A stretch of DNA of 64,000 bases from CAZMZW01 sp964571135 (GTDB taxonomy: Bacteria; Chloroflexota; Anaerolineae; Anaerolineales; Anaerolineaceae), in contig CAZMZW010000002.1 in NCBI GenBank assembly GCA_964571135.1, positions 310,001-374,000 of the forward strand, read 5' to 3'. The notes beneath the pieces are model-generated. The model was not told the DNA's origin and did not search any database. It saw only the letters and a list, made by a program, of their open reading frames with translations. The stretch's first letter is position 1, and every line of letters begins with the position of its first letter. Positions 20,209 to 29,729 of this stretch are shown piece by piece. The position numbers were made by a program, and so were the translations under genes.

Positions 20209-20871
20209 TTATGATTTATCTTTATAAATTGGTTCAGGATCGCCGAGTATAGGAATGGGTCTAATAATCCAGATATCCAGAAGTGCAGCAAAACTTGCTG
20301 GTAACTCGCGTAATTGTAAATAAAGAAACGATATAACTGAATAATGCTGTTGATCTGAAGATGCAGATACACCAATGGAATCCACTCCCAATTGATTGCA
20401 AATAAATAATGCTCTAGGAAGATGAAAAGCTTGAGTCACGAGAATTGCCTGATCCAATTTAAAAATCGCTCTTGCCCTGTAACAGGAAGCATAAGTGGAT
20501 TGACCCGCATAATCTAATATCAGATCTGATTGTGGTACACCCAGGTCACGTGCATAAGAAGCCATGGCAGCTGGTTCGTTATAATTAACGAAACGATTAT
20601 CACCTGAAAGTAATAATTTTTCAACCTTTCCAGATTTATAAAGAGCCACCCCAGTTCTAACCCGATCTTTTAAAATAGGAGTGGGTGAACCATCATTTCG
20701 CAATCCAGCGCCTAAAATAATTGCAGTTTGAAATTTTGGAATATCCTCAATCTGATATGTAATTCGTGATGCAGCAATGTAAAGAAAGATTCGAAGAATT
20801 ACTAATAAAAGAAAGACAGCAATAATAAGAATAATAAATATTTTTATAATTGAGTACATGTTTTGTTTCAT
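20209..20871 (-). CDS. DUF218 (SanA/YdcF-type) membrane-anchored protein
   Basis: With the ATG at 20871 the protein has 220 residues: one N-terminal membrane helix (MYSIIKIFIILIIAVFLLLV region), then a DUF218 domain. Diagnostic patterns are AIILGAGLRNDGSPTPIL, GKVEKLLLSGDN and QAFHLPRALFI. Relatives include SanA, linked to envelope barrier function, and YdcF. A start at 20973 would overlap the neighbouring gene and add an unlikely N-terminus, so I chose the later ATG. No clear ribosome site is visible for either. The biochemical role is unknown. Confidence 0.75.
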   Translation of the reverse strand: MKQNMYSIIKIFIILIIAVFLLLVILRIFLYIAASRITYQIEDIPKFQTAIILGAGLRNDGSPTPILKDRVRTGVALYKSGKVEKLLLSGDNRFVNYNEPAAMASYARDLGVPQSDLILDYAGQSTYASCYRARAIFKLDQAILVTQAFHLPRALFICNQLGVDSIGVSASSDQQHYSVISFLYLQLRELPASFAALLDIWIIRPIPILGDPEPIYKDKS

Positions 20872-20941
20872 AGGAAGATTACTTAATATTAATGAATTGT
20901 GGAATAGAAAAACATAATTAAGGTTTATCAAGACTAAAAGC

Positions 20942-21790
20942 CTAAAGTCTGAATGTCCATTCATCCGATGCAAATTTATTTTGAACTAATTCTTTTGCAC
21001 GACCAATTTCTCCTTCACTCAGATTCCCCCGAATAAAAATGATATTTAATTCCTTCGAAAAACCTTCGATTAATGCTTTTGAAAAAACTTGCCAGGATTT
21101 TTTTTTATGAATAATGTCTTTCACTGTACCTGCTTTGAGACGAAGGTTTATTTTTGCTTCACTTTGCTTGGCTGCCGATGTGTAATTAAGTAGCTGGGTT
21201 ATCCTTGTAATGTCGCCAAATAAAGGGATCGATCCGTGCTGTAAAATCCCCTGGAGGCGACGGGCTTGAGCACTACCGATTATTTTTTTGCCATTTAAAG
21301 TGATTTCGTAATCGGATGGACTTTCGAAGCAAATAGGATTGATCGATGTTCGGCGGTTAGGCATTTCCTTGGATTTTGAATCCGCTTGAATATCTAGAAT
21401 GTTCAAAGCAGCCAACAAAGCTTTTGAAAGACGTTTATAACTATCCAGGACGGTTCCATTTACTCTGGGTTCGTCTATCGGAGCAATGACAGCATATGTT
21501 ATTTCATCTGCATGTAAGATGGCTCTTCCACCTGTAGGTCGCCGCACTAAATCCCAGCCTTTTTCTTTGAGAGCTGGAACGTTTACATCTGCAACGGGTT
21601 GAGCATGACCCAAAGATAAACAATAAGGATTCCATGCATAAAGACGAAGAGTCGGTGGGTTCTTCTTTTTTACTACAGATTCCAAAATTGCCTCATCGAC
21701 TGCCATATTCCAGGCACCATCGCAAGGTGAATTAATGATTAACCGCCAATAAGCAGGTTCTTTATTTGCAACAGGATTATCAAAAATCAT
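20942..21790 (-). CDS. lipM: Octanoyltransferase / lipoate-protein ligase family, LipM type
   Basis: This 282-residue enzyme probably moves octanoyl groups from acyl carrier protein to lipoyl domains, the first step of lipoate synthesis. The family signature RRPTGGRAILH is at residues 83-93. A Cys at 154 in PICFESPSDYEI and the later GSAQARRLQG...LQHGSI fit LipM octanoyltransferases, which use this Cys for the acyl intermediate, better than classical LplA ligases. GcvH, a natural target, is not in the window, but GcvT is encoded 3 kb away as a fusion. The ATG at 21790 is 47 bases from the divergent kinase gene. Confidence 0.82.
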   Translation of the reverse strand: MIFDNPVANKEPAYWRLIINSPCDGAWNMAVDEAILESVVKKKNPPTLRLYAWNPYCLSLGHAQPVADVNVPALKEKGWDLVRRPTGGRAILHADEITYAVIAPIDEPRVNGTVLDSYKRLSKALLAALNILDIQADSKSKEMPNRRTSINPICFESPSDYEITLNGKKIIGSAQARRLQGILQHGSIPLFGDITRITQLLNYTSAAKQSEAKINLRLKAGTVKDIIHKKKSWQVFSKALIEGFSKELNIIFIRGNLSEGEIGRAKELVQNKFASDEWTFRL

Positions 21791-21837
21791 ACATTTATTA
21801 AATTTTACTCGATGATTGACATGGTAAAATCAAAAAA

Positions 21838-23562
21838 ATGGAAAATAATACATTTCAAGAGATTTCACATCCGCGAGATACAGTTGAAATCCATTTACCT
21901 AATAATCGAGTGATTAGCGGACCAAGGGGTGGAAAATTAATTGATTTTATTAAAGTCCTACCTGAATGGCATTCTCCACCTATTGTTGGTGCGGTTGTAG
22001 ATGGTGATCTGCGGGAACTAACATTTCTAGTTCAAAAAGATATCATGATTCGCCCAATTACAATGATTGATTCGGATGGATCAAAAATATATCGCCGATC
22101 CCTAACCTTTCTTTTGGAAACCGCATTTGAGAAACTTTTTCCCTATAATTATTTAACGATTGATTATTCTGTCCCAAATGGTGGATATTTTTGTCGAGTC
22201 TTAGACAGAGAGCAATTAAATAATACTGAAATCAATTTGCTTTTCGATCAGATGAAAAGTTTGGTCAAATCTGATGTGCAATTTACTCGGGAACAGGTCA
22301 CAACTGAAGAAGCTATTGAATATTTTAAAAAACAGCATCACCAGGATAAAGTACGCCTTTTAAAATATCGTCTGAAACCTTATTTAATTTTATATCGTCT
22401 TAAAGACCATCGTGACTACCATCATGGGTACATGGTGCCTTCCACAGGGTTTTTACAGTGGTTTGACCTAATTCCTCAAAAGGGCGGATTCCTTTTGCAA
22501 TACCCAAGACGGCAAACTCCCACAGAGCTTTTCCAAATGCCCGAATATGGCAAACTTCTGGAGGAGTTCAAGGAATATGGTGACTGGTTGGAAAAATTGG
22601 GAATCGGAAGTGTTGGAGCTCTTAATGAATCAATTGAAAATAATTCCATTCGTGAAATAATTCTAGTCTCCGAGGCACACCATGAGCAGAAGATAGTTCA
22701 AATTGCTCAGGAAATTGCCCATCAATCAAGAAAAATAAAAATAATTCTCATCGCCGGACCAAGTTCATCAGGTAAAACCACTTTTTCAAAGAGGCTGGCA
22801 ATTCAGCTTTTGACCTTGGGATTCTCTCCCTTTGCGCTCGAGATGGATAATTATTTTGTTGATCGGGACAAAACGCCGCTGGATAAGGATGGTCAACCAG
22901 ATTTTGAGAATTTTAATGCCATAGATCGGGAATTACTACAACATCACCTTGAGGACATGATTAATGGCAAAGAAGTGGAGCTACCTCTTTATGACTTTAA
23001 AACAGGCAAAAGAGAACGCGGCGAAAAAATAAAACTTAATAAAGACCAAATCGTGATTATTGAAGGAATTCATGGACTGAATCCAAATTTATTACCAAAC
23101 TTTTCAGAAGATACAACCTATAAGATATACATATCCTGCCTGACCCAACTTAATCTTGACCGTTATAACCGAATATCTACAACCGATACACGCATGATTC
23201 GCCGTATCGTAAGAGACGCGAATTCTCGTGGTTTTAGCGCTCAAAGAACAATTCAAATGTGGGAATCTGTACGCCGGGGAGAAAGAACTCACATTTTCCC
23301 TTATCAGGAGAATGCAAATGTATTGTTCAATTCTGCCCTGGTATACGAGCTTTCTGCTCTTAAACCATATGCAGAACCGTTATTGAGACAAATTTCTCAC
23401 GGAACCGATGAATATTTGGAAGCCAAACGATTGCTTTCTTTTCTGGAATGGTTTCTGCCGGTTAAACCCGAACTTGTTCCAGATAATTCTATTTTAAGAG
23501 AATTTATTGGTGGATCCATTCTGAAAGATTTCCGATTATGGGAAAACTCCCGCGAAAATTAA
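21838..23562 (+). CDS. TGS/tRNA-synthetase-like domain fused to uridine kinase
   Basis: This 574-residue protein has two parts. Residues 1-75 resemble a beta-grasp TGS domain and about 80-230 the second domain of threonyl-tRNA synthetase (YRRSLTFLLETAF, then PNGGYFCRVLD). The rest is a uridine/cytidine kinase-phosphoribulokinase domain: P-loop GPSSSGKTTFSKRLA near 305, substrate region EMDNYFVDRDKTP, then YDFKTGKR and IIEGIHGLNP. Such fusions are known in many bacteria as nucleoside kinases; the synthetase-like part is probably a regulatory or binding module. A TAAAAT box lies about ten bases before the ATG, so the message may be nearly leaderless. Confidence 0.85.
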   Translation: MENNTFQEISHPRDTVEIHLPNNRVISGPRGGKLIDFIKVLPEWHSPPIVGAVVDGDLRELTFLVQKDIMIRPITMIDSDGSKIYRRSLTFLLETAFEKLFPYNYLTIDYSVPNGGYFCRVLDREQLNNTEINLLFDQMKSLVKSDVQFTREQVTTEEAIEYFKKQHHQDKVRLLKYRLKPYLILYRLKDHRDYHHGYMVPSTGFLQWFDLIPQKGGFLLQYPRRQTPTELFQMPEYGKLLEEFKEYGDWLEKLGIGSVGALNESIENNSIREIILVSEAHHEQKIVQIAQEIAHQSRKIKIILIAGPSSSGKTTFSKRLAIQLLTLGFSPFALEMDNYFVDRDKTPLDKDGQPDFENFNAIDRELLQHHLEDMINGKEVELPLYDFKTGKRERGEKIKLNKDQIVIIEGIHGLNPNLLPNFSEDTTYKIYISCLTQLNLDRYNRISTTDTRMIRRIVRDANSRGFSAQRTIQMWESVRRGERTHIFPYQENANVLFNSALVYELSALKPYAEPLLRQISHGTDEYLEAKRLLSFLEWFLPVKPELVPDNSILREFIGGSILKDFRLWENSREN

Positions 23563-23570
23563 GGAATGGT

Positions 23571-24797
23571 TTATTTTTTCTTAATCAAGTAATCTTTAAT
23601 TACAGTTCCTAAAACTGAAATTCCCTCATTTATTTTTTCTGGAACTGCATTAGAAAAATTAAGACGCATATGATTTTTTCTGCCGTTTTGTGGGAAGAAT
23701 GATTCCCCAGGCACAAAGGCAACCTTTTTTTGGATGGCATCCATTAAGAGGTCTTTGGTATCAATGTGTTCAGGGAGCGTTGCCCATAGGAAAAGACCAC
23801 CTTGTGGGTGTGTCCAACGCACACCTTCTGGCATATGTTCCTGGAGTGTCTCTAACATAACATCCCGACGTTTGCGATAGACTTCTCGAATGAATTTTAC
23901 ATGGCGATCTAGGAAACCTCCATGAGCAACTTCAAATGCGACTATTTGATTAAAAGTAGAGGTATGCAGATCAGCACCTTGTTTTGCCAAAACAAGTTTA
24001 TTGATAACTTCGGGAGGTGCAATAACCCATGCAAGCCTGAGTCCAGGAGCGAGCGTTTTTGAAAATGTACTTAGATAAATAACATTACCTGAGTAACATT
24101 CATTTTGAGCACGGGTCTGGCTATCAAGCACGTTCAATGCAGGCAGGTGTTCTCCTTCGAATCGCAATTGTCCGTAAGGGTCATCTTCAATGATGGGCAC
24201 ACCGTATCTTTCCGCCAGTTCAATTAATTTCAATCTGCGTTCAAAGGATAAGGTTCCACCTGTTGGATTTTGAAAATTGGGCAATACGTAGATGAATTTA
24301 GGGCCAATTCGTAGCTTATCCTCAAGTTCATCGGTGATCATCCCGTTCTCGTCATAGGGTACTGGAATGAATTCAGCCCCATATGCATTCCAGGCCTGAA
24401 GGGCTCCGACATAAGTGGGTGATTCAACCAGAACTCTATCTCCAGGATTAATGAAGATTTTACCCAGTAAATCCAATGCTTGTTGAGAGCCAGAAGTAAT
24501 CAGAATATTATTTGCAGTTACCTCGATTCCATAACGAGCGGTATGACGGGCGATCATTTCCCGTAAGGGTAAATATCCATCTGTCGTACCATATTGAAGA
24601 GATTGTGGTCCTTGTTCATCCAGAGTCTTTATACAAGCAGCTTTGAACTCTTTAATGGGGAAAACTTCCGGAGCTGGCAAACCCCCAGCGAAGGAAATAA
24701 CTTCTGGATTCTCGGTGAATTTTAGCAATTCCCGAATTGCGGAGCTCATCATCCGCTGAGTTCTCTGTGCATATCGATGATCCCACAATGTCTGCAT
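23571..24797 (-). CDS. PLP-dependent aminotransferase (LysN/2-aminoadipate type, class I fold)
   Basis: This 408-residue fold-type I aminotransferase moves amino groups between an amino acid and a 2-oxo acid. Markers are ISFAGGLPAPEVFP near the N-terminus, GSQQALDLLGK, NPTGG for substrate carboxylate contact, EDDPYG and the PLP lysine in STFSKTLAPGLRLAW. The closest family by pattern is the 2-aminoadipate/branched or aromatic aminotransferase group; the substrate cannot be fixed. AAGGAG lies seven bases before the ATG. It follows the GlyA-GcvT fusion by 29 bases on the same strand and is probably cotranscribed with it. Confidence 0.87.
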   Translation of the reverse strand: MQTLWDHRYAQRTQRMMSSAIRELLKFTENPEVISFAGGLPAPEVFPIKEFKAACIKTLDEQGPQSLQYGTTDGYLPLREMIARHTARYGIEVTANNILITSGSQQALDLLGKIFINPGDRVLVESPTYVGALQAWNAYGAEFIPVPYDENGMITDELEDKLRIGPKFIYVLPNFQNPTGGTLSFERRLKLIELAERYGVPIIEDDPYGQLRFEGEHLPALNVLDSQTRAQNECYSGNVIYLSTFSKTLAPGLRLAWVIAPPEVINKLVLAKQGADLHTSTFNQIVAFEVAHGGFLDRHVKFIREVYRKRRDVMLETLQEHMPEGVRWTHPQGGLFLWATLPEHIDTKDLLMDAIQKKVAFVPGESFFPQNGRKNHMRLNFSNAVPEKINEGISVLGTVIKDYLIKKK

Positions 24798-24826
24798 TAT
24801 TTCTCCTTCTATATACCCGATTCGAA

Positions 24827-27800
24827 TTATTTAGGAAATCTCGAGACAACGAAGGCAGCATCAGGGGAGGAGGACCGTTCACCTTGTTTTAGATTCTTAT
24901 TCTTCATATCTGCCTGCTTTTTAACTTGTTGATATATAAAGATGGCTTGGTTCTCTTTACTATATTTAAAATCAATAAAAGCTTGCCCGGTGAGAAATCC
25001 CTCTGTATTAATAGCACAACTCGTCACCGTTCCAATCCTATTATTATTTTCATCCAGTACCTCATCTCCCAGGTGAGCCATTCGAACATGCTGATCTTTG
25101 AGTCGAAATCGAATAACCACCCCACTACGTTTATTTTCGCGTTCAATAAAAGCATCACGTCCAATGAACCAGGGCTTGTTGACCTTGACGTAAGATCCAA
25201 AACCAGCTTCTCCTACTCCTTGATTAAGTTCCCCCCCCATTTCATGACCGTAAAGCGGTAACCCGGCTTCGGTTCTTAGAGAATCTCTGGCACCTAATCC
25301 GCAGGGTTTTAACCCAAGAGGAGACCCTTTTTCAACCAACAAATTCCACAATTTAGCTAAATGGTCAGGGTGGACGAATAATTCAAAGGCGATCTTTTCT
25401 CCAGTGTACCCAGTGCGTGAAACGATAATATCCATCTCTTGAAGTTTCGTTTTACATAATTGGGTGCGCTTTAATGCGGATATTTTCTTTGAGTATTCGG
25501 TACTCCAGGGTAAAGACAATAAGATCTCCCTGGTTTTTGGTCCTTGCAATGCGAGGTCAACCCGCATATCTTTTCCCTCTTTGGGACTTCTCAGGTTCCG
25601 CAAAGTTACATTATGGCCAAACGCTCGAGTCCAGGGTCGTTTAATATCCACTAAAACAATCCCTGTTTTTACGGAATTTAACCATGCCCAATCTTTGTCA
25701 TCATTGGAGGCATTTACGACTATAAGATATTCATCCTTTCCATGGCGATATACTAGCAAATCATCGATAACATTTGATTCTGGGTCCATGAAATGTGTAT
25801 AACAGGATTCACCAATCGATAATCCTCCGATGTCATTGGCACACACACTATCGAGGAAACAGACAGCATCTGGTCCTTCAGCCTGGTAGACACCCATGTG
25901 CGCCACATCAAATATCCCGGCAGCTTTTCGGACTGCCTGATGCTCATCCATAACCGATGTATACCAAACTGGCATTTCCCAACCTGCAAACGGGATCAGT
26001 TTGCCAGAAAGTCCTTTGTGAATATCGAATAATGGTGTTCTTCTGATCGGTAATTCTTTTGGTTCTTGCCAATTAAATGCCGGCAATTTTTCTCCATCCT
26101 CGTCTACTACGCTGACGTAAAAAGGTTTGTTCCTGGCGATTGGTTCCCCATAAATCAATTTAGCCGAATTCAATTTTGTTTCAGTGATTTCGATCGGTCC
26201 GGGTATACGGCGGGAAAGATCAATATCAAAAAAGATATACCCATCAGAAAGATCTCGCAACCAGGAGGATGTTAATCCGAATTTTGAAATTGGGAATGTG
26301 AATTGATAAATGTCAGAATTAATTTCAGACAATTGGCCTTCCACAACCCCTTCAGTTGTAACCAATTTTGAGTTTTGACTTTCTCCGGGAAGCAAATTTT
26401 CAATATCCGCAGTAAAAACGTAATTGATGAATTGACGTACGTTCTTGCCTTTTATTTCAACCGTAGCAAATTCCTTATTGCCTGATTGGGAATGTTCATC
26501 CATAAAATAAAAGAAGGGGTATCCACTCAGGGATGTGACCTGGTCTGTGCTGGCTTTTTCAACCAATTCACGAACACGAATTTTTGCTTCTTCGAAAAAT
26601 TTATAATCCACCTTGGACCTTAGAGTTGGGCCTGTTTTACTTTCTACCCGGTATGGTTGACATTTATTAAGAACATCACAAATAATATTTCCAATCAGTT
26701 GCATTTCAGGTTCTTTAAATCCGCGTTGAGTTACCCAAGGAGTGCCTAATCTTATTCCTGATGCCTTTAATGCAGTTTTATCTCCAGGGATTGTATTTGG
26801 ATTGGTTACAATACCAACTAGATCGAGAATTCTTGCTGCCATATCTCCAGTAAGAGTCGCTCCATTTGGTCCTTTTACAGATTTGCAATCAATATTCGTG
26901 AGGTGAGTGTTTGTACCTCCATAAGCGATACGTAATCCTCTACTTTGAATTTGATCAGTCAGCACTTTACAATTTATTACAATTTGCTTTTGTAATCTCT
27001 TGAATTGTTCTGTGGAAGCAAGCTTAAAAGCTACTGCCATGGCTGCAAAAACATTAATATGAGGACCGCCCTGTTCTCCTGGAAAAACGGCTTTATCGAT
27101 CTTTTTTGAAAGCTGCTCATTGGTCGTCAGAATGCAGGCGCCTCGCGGTCCGCACAAAGTTTTATGAGTGGTAAAGGTTATCACATCCGCGTAACCGACC
27201 GGTGAGGGAACAACACCAGCGGCGATCATCCCGGCAATATGTGAGACATCCGCAAGCAAATAAGCGCCGATTCCATTAGCAATCTCTTTAAATTTCTGCC
27301 AATCAGGAACCCAAGGATAAGAAGAATATCCAGCAATGATCACTCTCGGCTTGTTATCTTGAGCCAATTTTTGAACCGCCTCATAATCAATTTGTTCAGT
27401 TTCAGGATTTACACTGTAATGAATCGCCTTATACAATTTTCCTGAGCGATTAACAGATGAACCGTGAGTGAGATGCCCACCATGGAGCAGGTTCATCCCC
27501 ATGATTGTGTCGCCAGGTTCAATCAATGCATGATATACAGCATTATTTGCAGGAGCGCCTGAGAGTGGTTGCACGTTTACATACAGATCATCAGGAGTAA
27601 TGGATGTTGTTGCGAAAAGCTGGGCGCAGCGTCGCCTCGCAAGGGATTCGATAATATCTGCAAATTCCACGCCTTTGTAATAACGAGGATCCGAATATCG
27701 ATGGAAATGATTTAAGCGGGCAGAAAAATCTAAAAGTGCCGGTTCATCCATCCAACGGGTCTCTTCATCAGGATACCCTTCCGCATACACATTTTGAAAA

Positions 27801-27955
27801 ACTGAACCAAGGCATTCCCGGACAGCTTGAGGTGCTGAACTCTCGCTTGGAATCATGATTAGTTTCCTGACCTGCCGTTCCATCTCAAGGCTGATGACTT
27901 GGCTGACCTCAGGATCAATTGATTTCAAGCTGCCTGTGAAGAGAAAATCAGACAT
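24827..27955 (-). CDS. Serine hydroxymethyltransferase-GcvT (aminomethyltransferase) fusion
   Basis: This protein of about 1,042 residues joins two folate enzymes. Residues 1 to about 460 are serine hydroxymethyltransferase, with the PLP lysine in TFTTHKTLCGPRGA, exchanging serine and glycine with methylene-tetrahydrofolate. About 475-640 is a linker domain I do not recognise. From about 645 to the end is GcvT, the T protein of glycine cleavage (GKLIPFAGWEMPVWY, IFDVAHMG, NVIDDLLVYR, LGARDSLRTEAGLPLYGHE). Both halves keep their motifs. The ATG at 27955 has AAGGAG seven bases before it. Both reactions make the same one-carbon folate, so the fusion makes metabolic sense. GcvH and GcvP are not in the window. 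Confidence 0.92.
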   Translation of the reverse strand: MSDFLFTGSLKSIDPEVSQVISLEMERQVRKLIMIPSESSAPQAVRECLGSVFQNVYAEGYPDEETRWMDEPALLDFSARLNHFHRYSDPRYYKGVEFADIIESLARRRCAQLFATTSITPDDLYVNVQPLSGAPANNAVYHALIEPGDTIMGMNLLHGGHLTHGSSVNRSGKLYKAIHYSVNPETEQIDYEAVQKLAQDNKPRVIIAGYSSYPWVPDWQKFKEIANGIGAYLLADVSHIAGMIAAGVVPSPVGYADVITFTTHKTLCGPRGACILTTNEQLSKKIDKAVFPGEQGGPHINVFAAMAVAFKLASTEQFKRLQKQIVINCKVLTDQIQSRGLRIAYGGTNTHLTNIDCKSVKGPNGATLTGDMAARILDLVGIVTNPNTIPGDKTALKASGIRLGTPWVTQRGFKEPEMQLIGNIICDVLNKCQPYRVESKTGPTLRSKVDYKFFEEAKIRVRELVEKASTDQVTSLSGYPFFYFMDEHSQSGNKEFATVEIKGKNVRQFINYVFTADIENLLPGESQNSKLVTTEGVVEGQLSEINSDIYQFTFPISKFGLTSSWLRDLSDGYIFFDIDLSRRIPGPIEITETKLNSAKLIYGEPIARNKPFYVSVVDEDGEKLPAFNWQEPKELPIRRTPLFDIHKGLSGKLIPFAGWEMPVWYTSVMDEHQAVRKAAGIFDVAHMGVYQAEGPDAVCFLDSVCANDIGGLSIGESCYTHFMDPESNVIDDLLVYRHGKDEYLIVVNASNDDKDWAWLNSVKTGIVLVDIKRPWTRAFGHNVTLRNLRSPKEGKDMRVDLALQGPKTREILLSLPWSTEYSKKISALKRTQLCKTKLQEMDIIVSRTGYTGEKIAFELFVHPDHLAKLWNLLVEKGSPLGLKPCGLGARDSLRTEAGLPLYGHEMGGELNQGVGEAGFGSYVKVNKPWFIGRDAFIERENKRSGVVIRFRLKDQHVRMAHLGDEVLDENNNRIGTVTSCAINTEGFLTGQAFIDFKYSKENQAIFIYQQVKKQADMKNKNLKQGERSSSPDAAFVVSRFPK

Positions 27956-27977
27956 AAATTTACTCCTTATGCAAATA

Positions 27978-28031
27978 AAAACCACTTGTTTGATTACTTT
28001 GGTAAAGTGTCTTGTAAAAACAAGTGGTTTT
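27978..28031 (-). promoter_or_regulatory. Long leader hairpin before glyA-gcvT (attenuator or terminator)
   Basis: Two arms of 14 bases (27978-27991 and 28018-28031, AAACAAGTGGTTTT and its complement) pair perfectly. On the minus strand the second arm runs into TTTTTATTT, giving a terminator form just before the ribosome site. An alternative small hairpin (CTTGT, four-base loop, ACAAG at 28011-28024) uses part of the first arm, so the two folds exclude each other. A nested ACTTT-ACC-AAAGT hairpin lies in the loop. No glycine riboswitch consensus is visible. It could instead end transcripts from the hydrolase gene upstream. Confidence 0.55.
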
Positions 28032-28097
28032 AATCATACTCTCATCATAGTATTAATAGGTTTCGATGAGAAAATAAAAAGCAATTTTTCTATAGCT

Positions 28098-28126
28098 ATT
28101 GTAACTTTTCTAAAACCTTAGGTCAA
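28098..28126 (-). promoter_or_regulatory. Sigma-70-type promoter for glyA-gcvT
   Basis: On the minus strand TTGACC (28126-28121) and TACAAT (28103-28098) are separated by exactly 17 bases. Transcription would start near 28091 and give a leader of about 135 bases that includes the hairpin described above. Confidence 0.6.
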
Positions 28127-28158
28127 GCATAATCATCTTGCTTTGAAAGTAATTTGTA

Positions 28159-28989
28159 CTATTTTAAGTGTTTAGTAACCCAATTCAATTCATACTTTAG
28201 AACAGTTTCCTTTTCGGGTTCGTTATGCAGTTCGTGGTATAGATTATCCCAAATCTTGTAATCAATATTAGGTACTTGTTTCACAAATTCATCAATATCT
28301 GCCCTATTAACAATTCTATCATCAGCACCAACCATTAGAAGGAGGGGAAGTGGGAACTCTTTTGAATGAATGCGTAACCATCTACCTTTTTTAATTATAG
28401 TCCACCCCAAGCGAGTGGAACCCATTCCATGCACTAAGGGATCTTTCTCATACTTTTCTTTTACGAACCTATCCCTGGAGAGTGATTTAGCATTTAGTAC
28501 GCTTTTCATTGCGAAAGCTGGAAAAATAAGATTCATAGTCCTTGCAAGGAAGAGTTTAAAAGGAGATATTGGTTCAAAAAACGCTAATAATGGAGCAGAA
28601 GAAATAATTCCGTTAATTTTTGGTTTTCGATCTAATGCATACCAAAGAACAAGCATCCCTCCAAGACTATGACCGCGTAAAAAAACAGGAAGATTTGGGT
28701 ACTGGCTCGAAGCATAGGAAAGCATATTTTCTATGCTTGAAAAATACGCATTATCCTCAGGTAGGTGTCCGCGTTGGCCACCACTTTTTCCATGCCCGAA
28801 AAGGTCAAAGGAGATAACTGCAAATCCATTATTGGTGTAGAAATCAGCTACGTGCTGATATCTTCCACTATGTTCTCCATGACCATGTAATAAGGCAACG
28901 ACACCTTTTCCTGGGGTTTCTGGTTTCCATTCGCATGCAAAAATTGAATGCTCCTTATAATTAGGTAACATAAATTCTTTGTAAATCAT
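28159..28989 (-). CDS. Alpha/beta hydrolase, monoacylglycerol lipase/lysophospholipase type
   Basis: This 276-residue serine hydrolase resembles monoacylglycerol lipases, which cleave single acyl chains from glycerol lipids. HGHGEHSGRY forms the oxyanion-hole region, GHSLGG carries the nucleophile Ser near residue 111, and the acid and base are probably Asp in VGADDRIV and His in LYHELHNE. The order and spacing are typical of the family. No signal peptide is present, so it is cytoplasmic or peripheral. It is transcribed leftwards towards the glyA-gcvT leader, with about 200 bases between the genes. Confidence 0.88.
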   Translation of the reverse strand: MIYKEFMLPNYKEHSIFACEWKPETPGKGVVALLHGHGEHSGRYQHVADFYTNNGFAVISFDLFGHGKSGGQRGHLPEDNAYFSSIENMLSYASSQYPNLPVFLRGHSLGGMLVLWYALDRKPKINGIISSAPLLAFFEPISPFKLFLARTMNLIFPAFAMKSVLNAKSLSRDRFVKEKYEKDPLVHGMGSTRLGWTIIKKGRWLRIHSKEFPLPLLLMVGADDRIVNRADIDEFVKQVPNIDYKIWDNLYHELHNEPEKETVLKYELNWVTKHLK

Positions 28990-29111
28990 TTATAACTCCG
29001 ATATTTTTATTAACAACAGGCTCAAGTCTATCTGATGTATTCTTATTTAGCAAGATTGTAATAAAATTTTTCGTGTAAAATTCATTTAATAGTTAATAAG
29101 AATATTATTGA

Positions 29112-29690
29112 TTGTGGTTACTATTGGAAAAAAACAAACCGGCTGAGACGAATATCGATATAATAGATAAGGCAATAAATGGGGATTACGATGCATTTGG
29201 TGTTCTTTATCAGGAAAATATTCAAAGAATTTATAACTATATTTATTATCGGACTGGCAACAGGTCAGATGCTGAGGATTTAACTGCGCGCGTTTTTCAA
29301 CGTGCCTTACGCCATATGGGAACTTATAAAAAGACGGAAGTCCCGTTTTCTGCGTGGTTGTATCGAATTGCACATAATCTGGTGGCTAATTTCTACAGGG
29401 ATAATAATCGTAGAAGAGAAGTGCCAATTGAAGAAAAAGAAATTAATTATCCACAACCTGAACATTTGGAAACAACACTGATTAAGAATGAACAGGTAGA
29501 AACCTTGTTACATGTGATCAGAAAATTGTCTTCCGATCGCCAGATGGTGATCATTCTGAAATTTGTCGAAGATATGTCAAATTTAGAAATTGCTAATATT
29601 CTTGGACGAAGCGAAGGAGCTGTAAAAAGCTTGTATCATCGTACTCTATTGGACTTACGTGAATCTGCTGAGGTTGCAAAACCAAAATAA
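29112..29690 (+). CDS. ECF-like RNA polymerase sigma factor
   Basis: This roughly 190-residue protein has the two conserved sigma regions of small sigma-70 factors: region 2 (DAFGVLYQENIQRIYNYIYY, then SDAEDLTARVFQRAL) and region 4 with a helix-turn-helix (MVIILKFVEDMSNLEIANILGRSEGAVKSLYHRTL). The start is uncertain: TTG 29112 or TTG 29124 (then EKNKPAETN), neither with a good ribosome site. The next gene codes for a small membrane protein that may hold the factor at the membrane. The regulon is unknown. Confidence 0.85.
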   Translation: MWLLLEKNKPAETNIDIIDKAINGDYDAFGVLYQENIQRIYNYIYYRTGNRSDAEDLTARVFQRALRHMGTYKKTEVPFSAWLYRIAHNLVANFYRDNNRRREVPIEEKEINYPQPEHLETTLIKNEQVETLLHVIRKLSSDRQMVIILKFVEDMSNLEIANILGRSEGAVKSLYHRTLLDLRESAEVAKPK

Positions 29691-29729
29691 TCTTTCGGTG
29701 TTATTAATAATTAGAAACTTGGAGCGGAA

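Noticed and set aside
27960..28130. Glycine riboswitch upstream of glyA-gcvT
   Set aside because: I looked for the conserved glycine aptamer core and found no match; only the simple competing hairpins are present.
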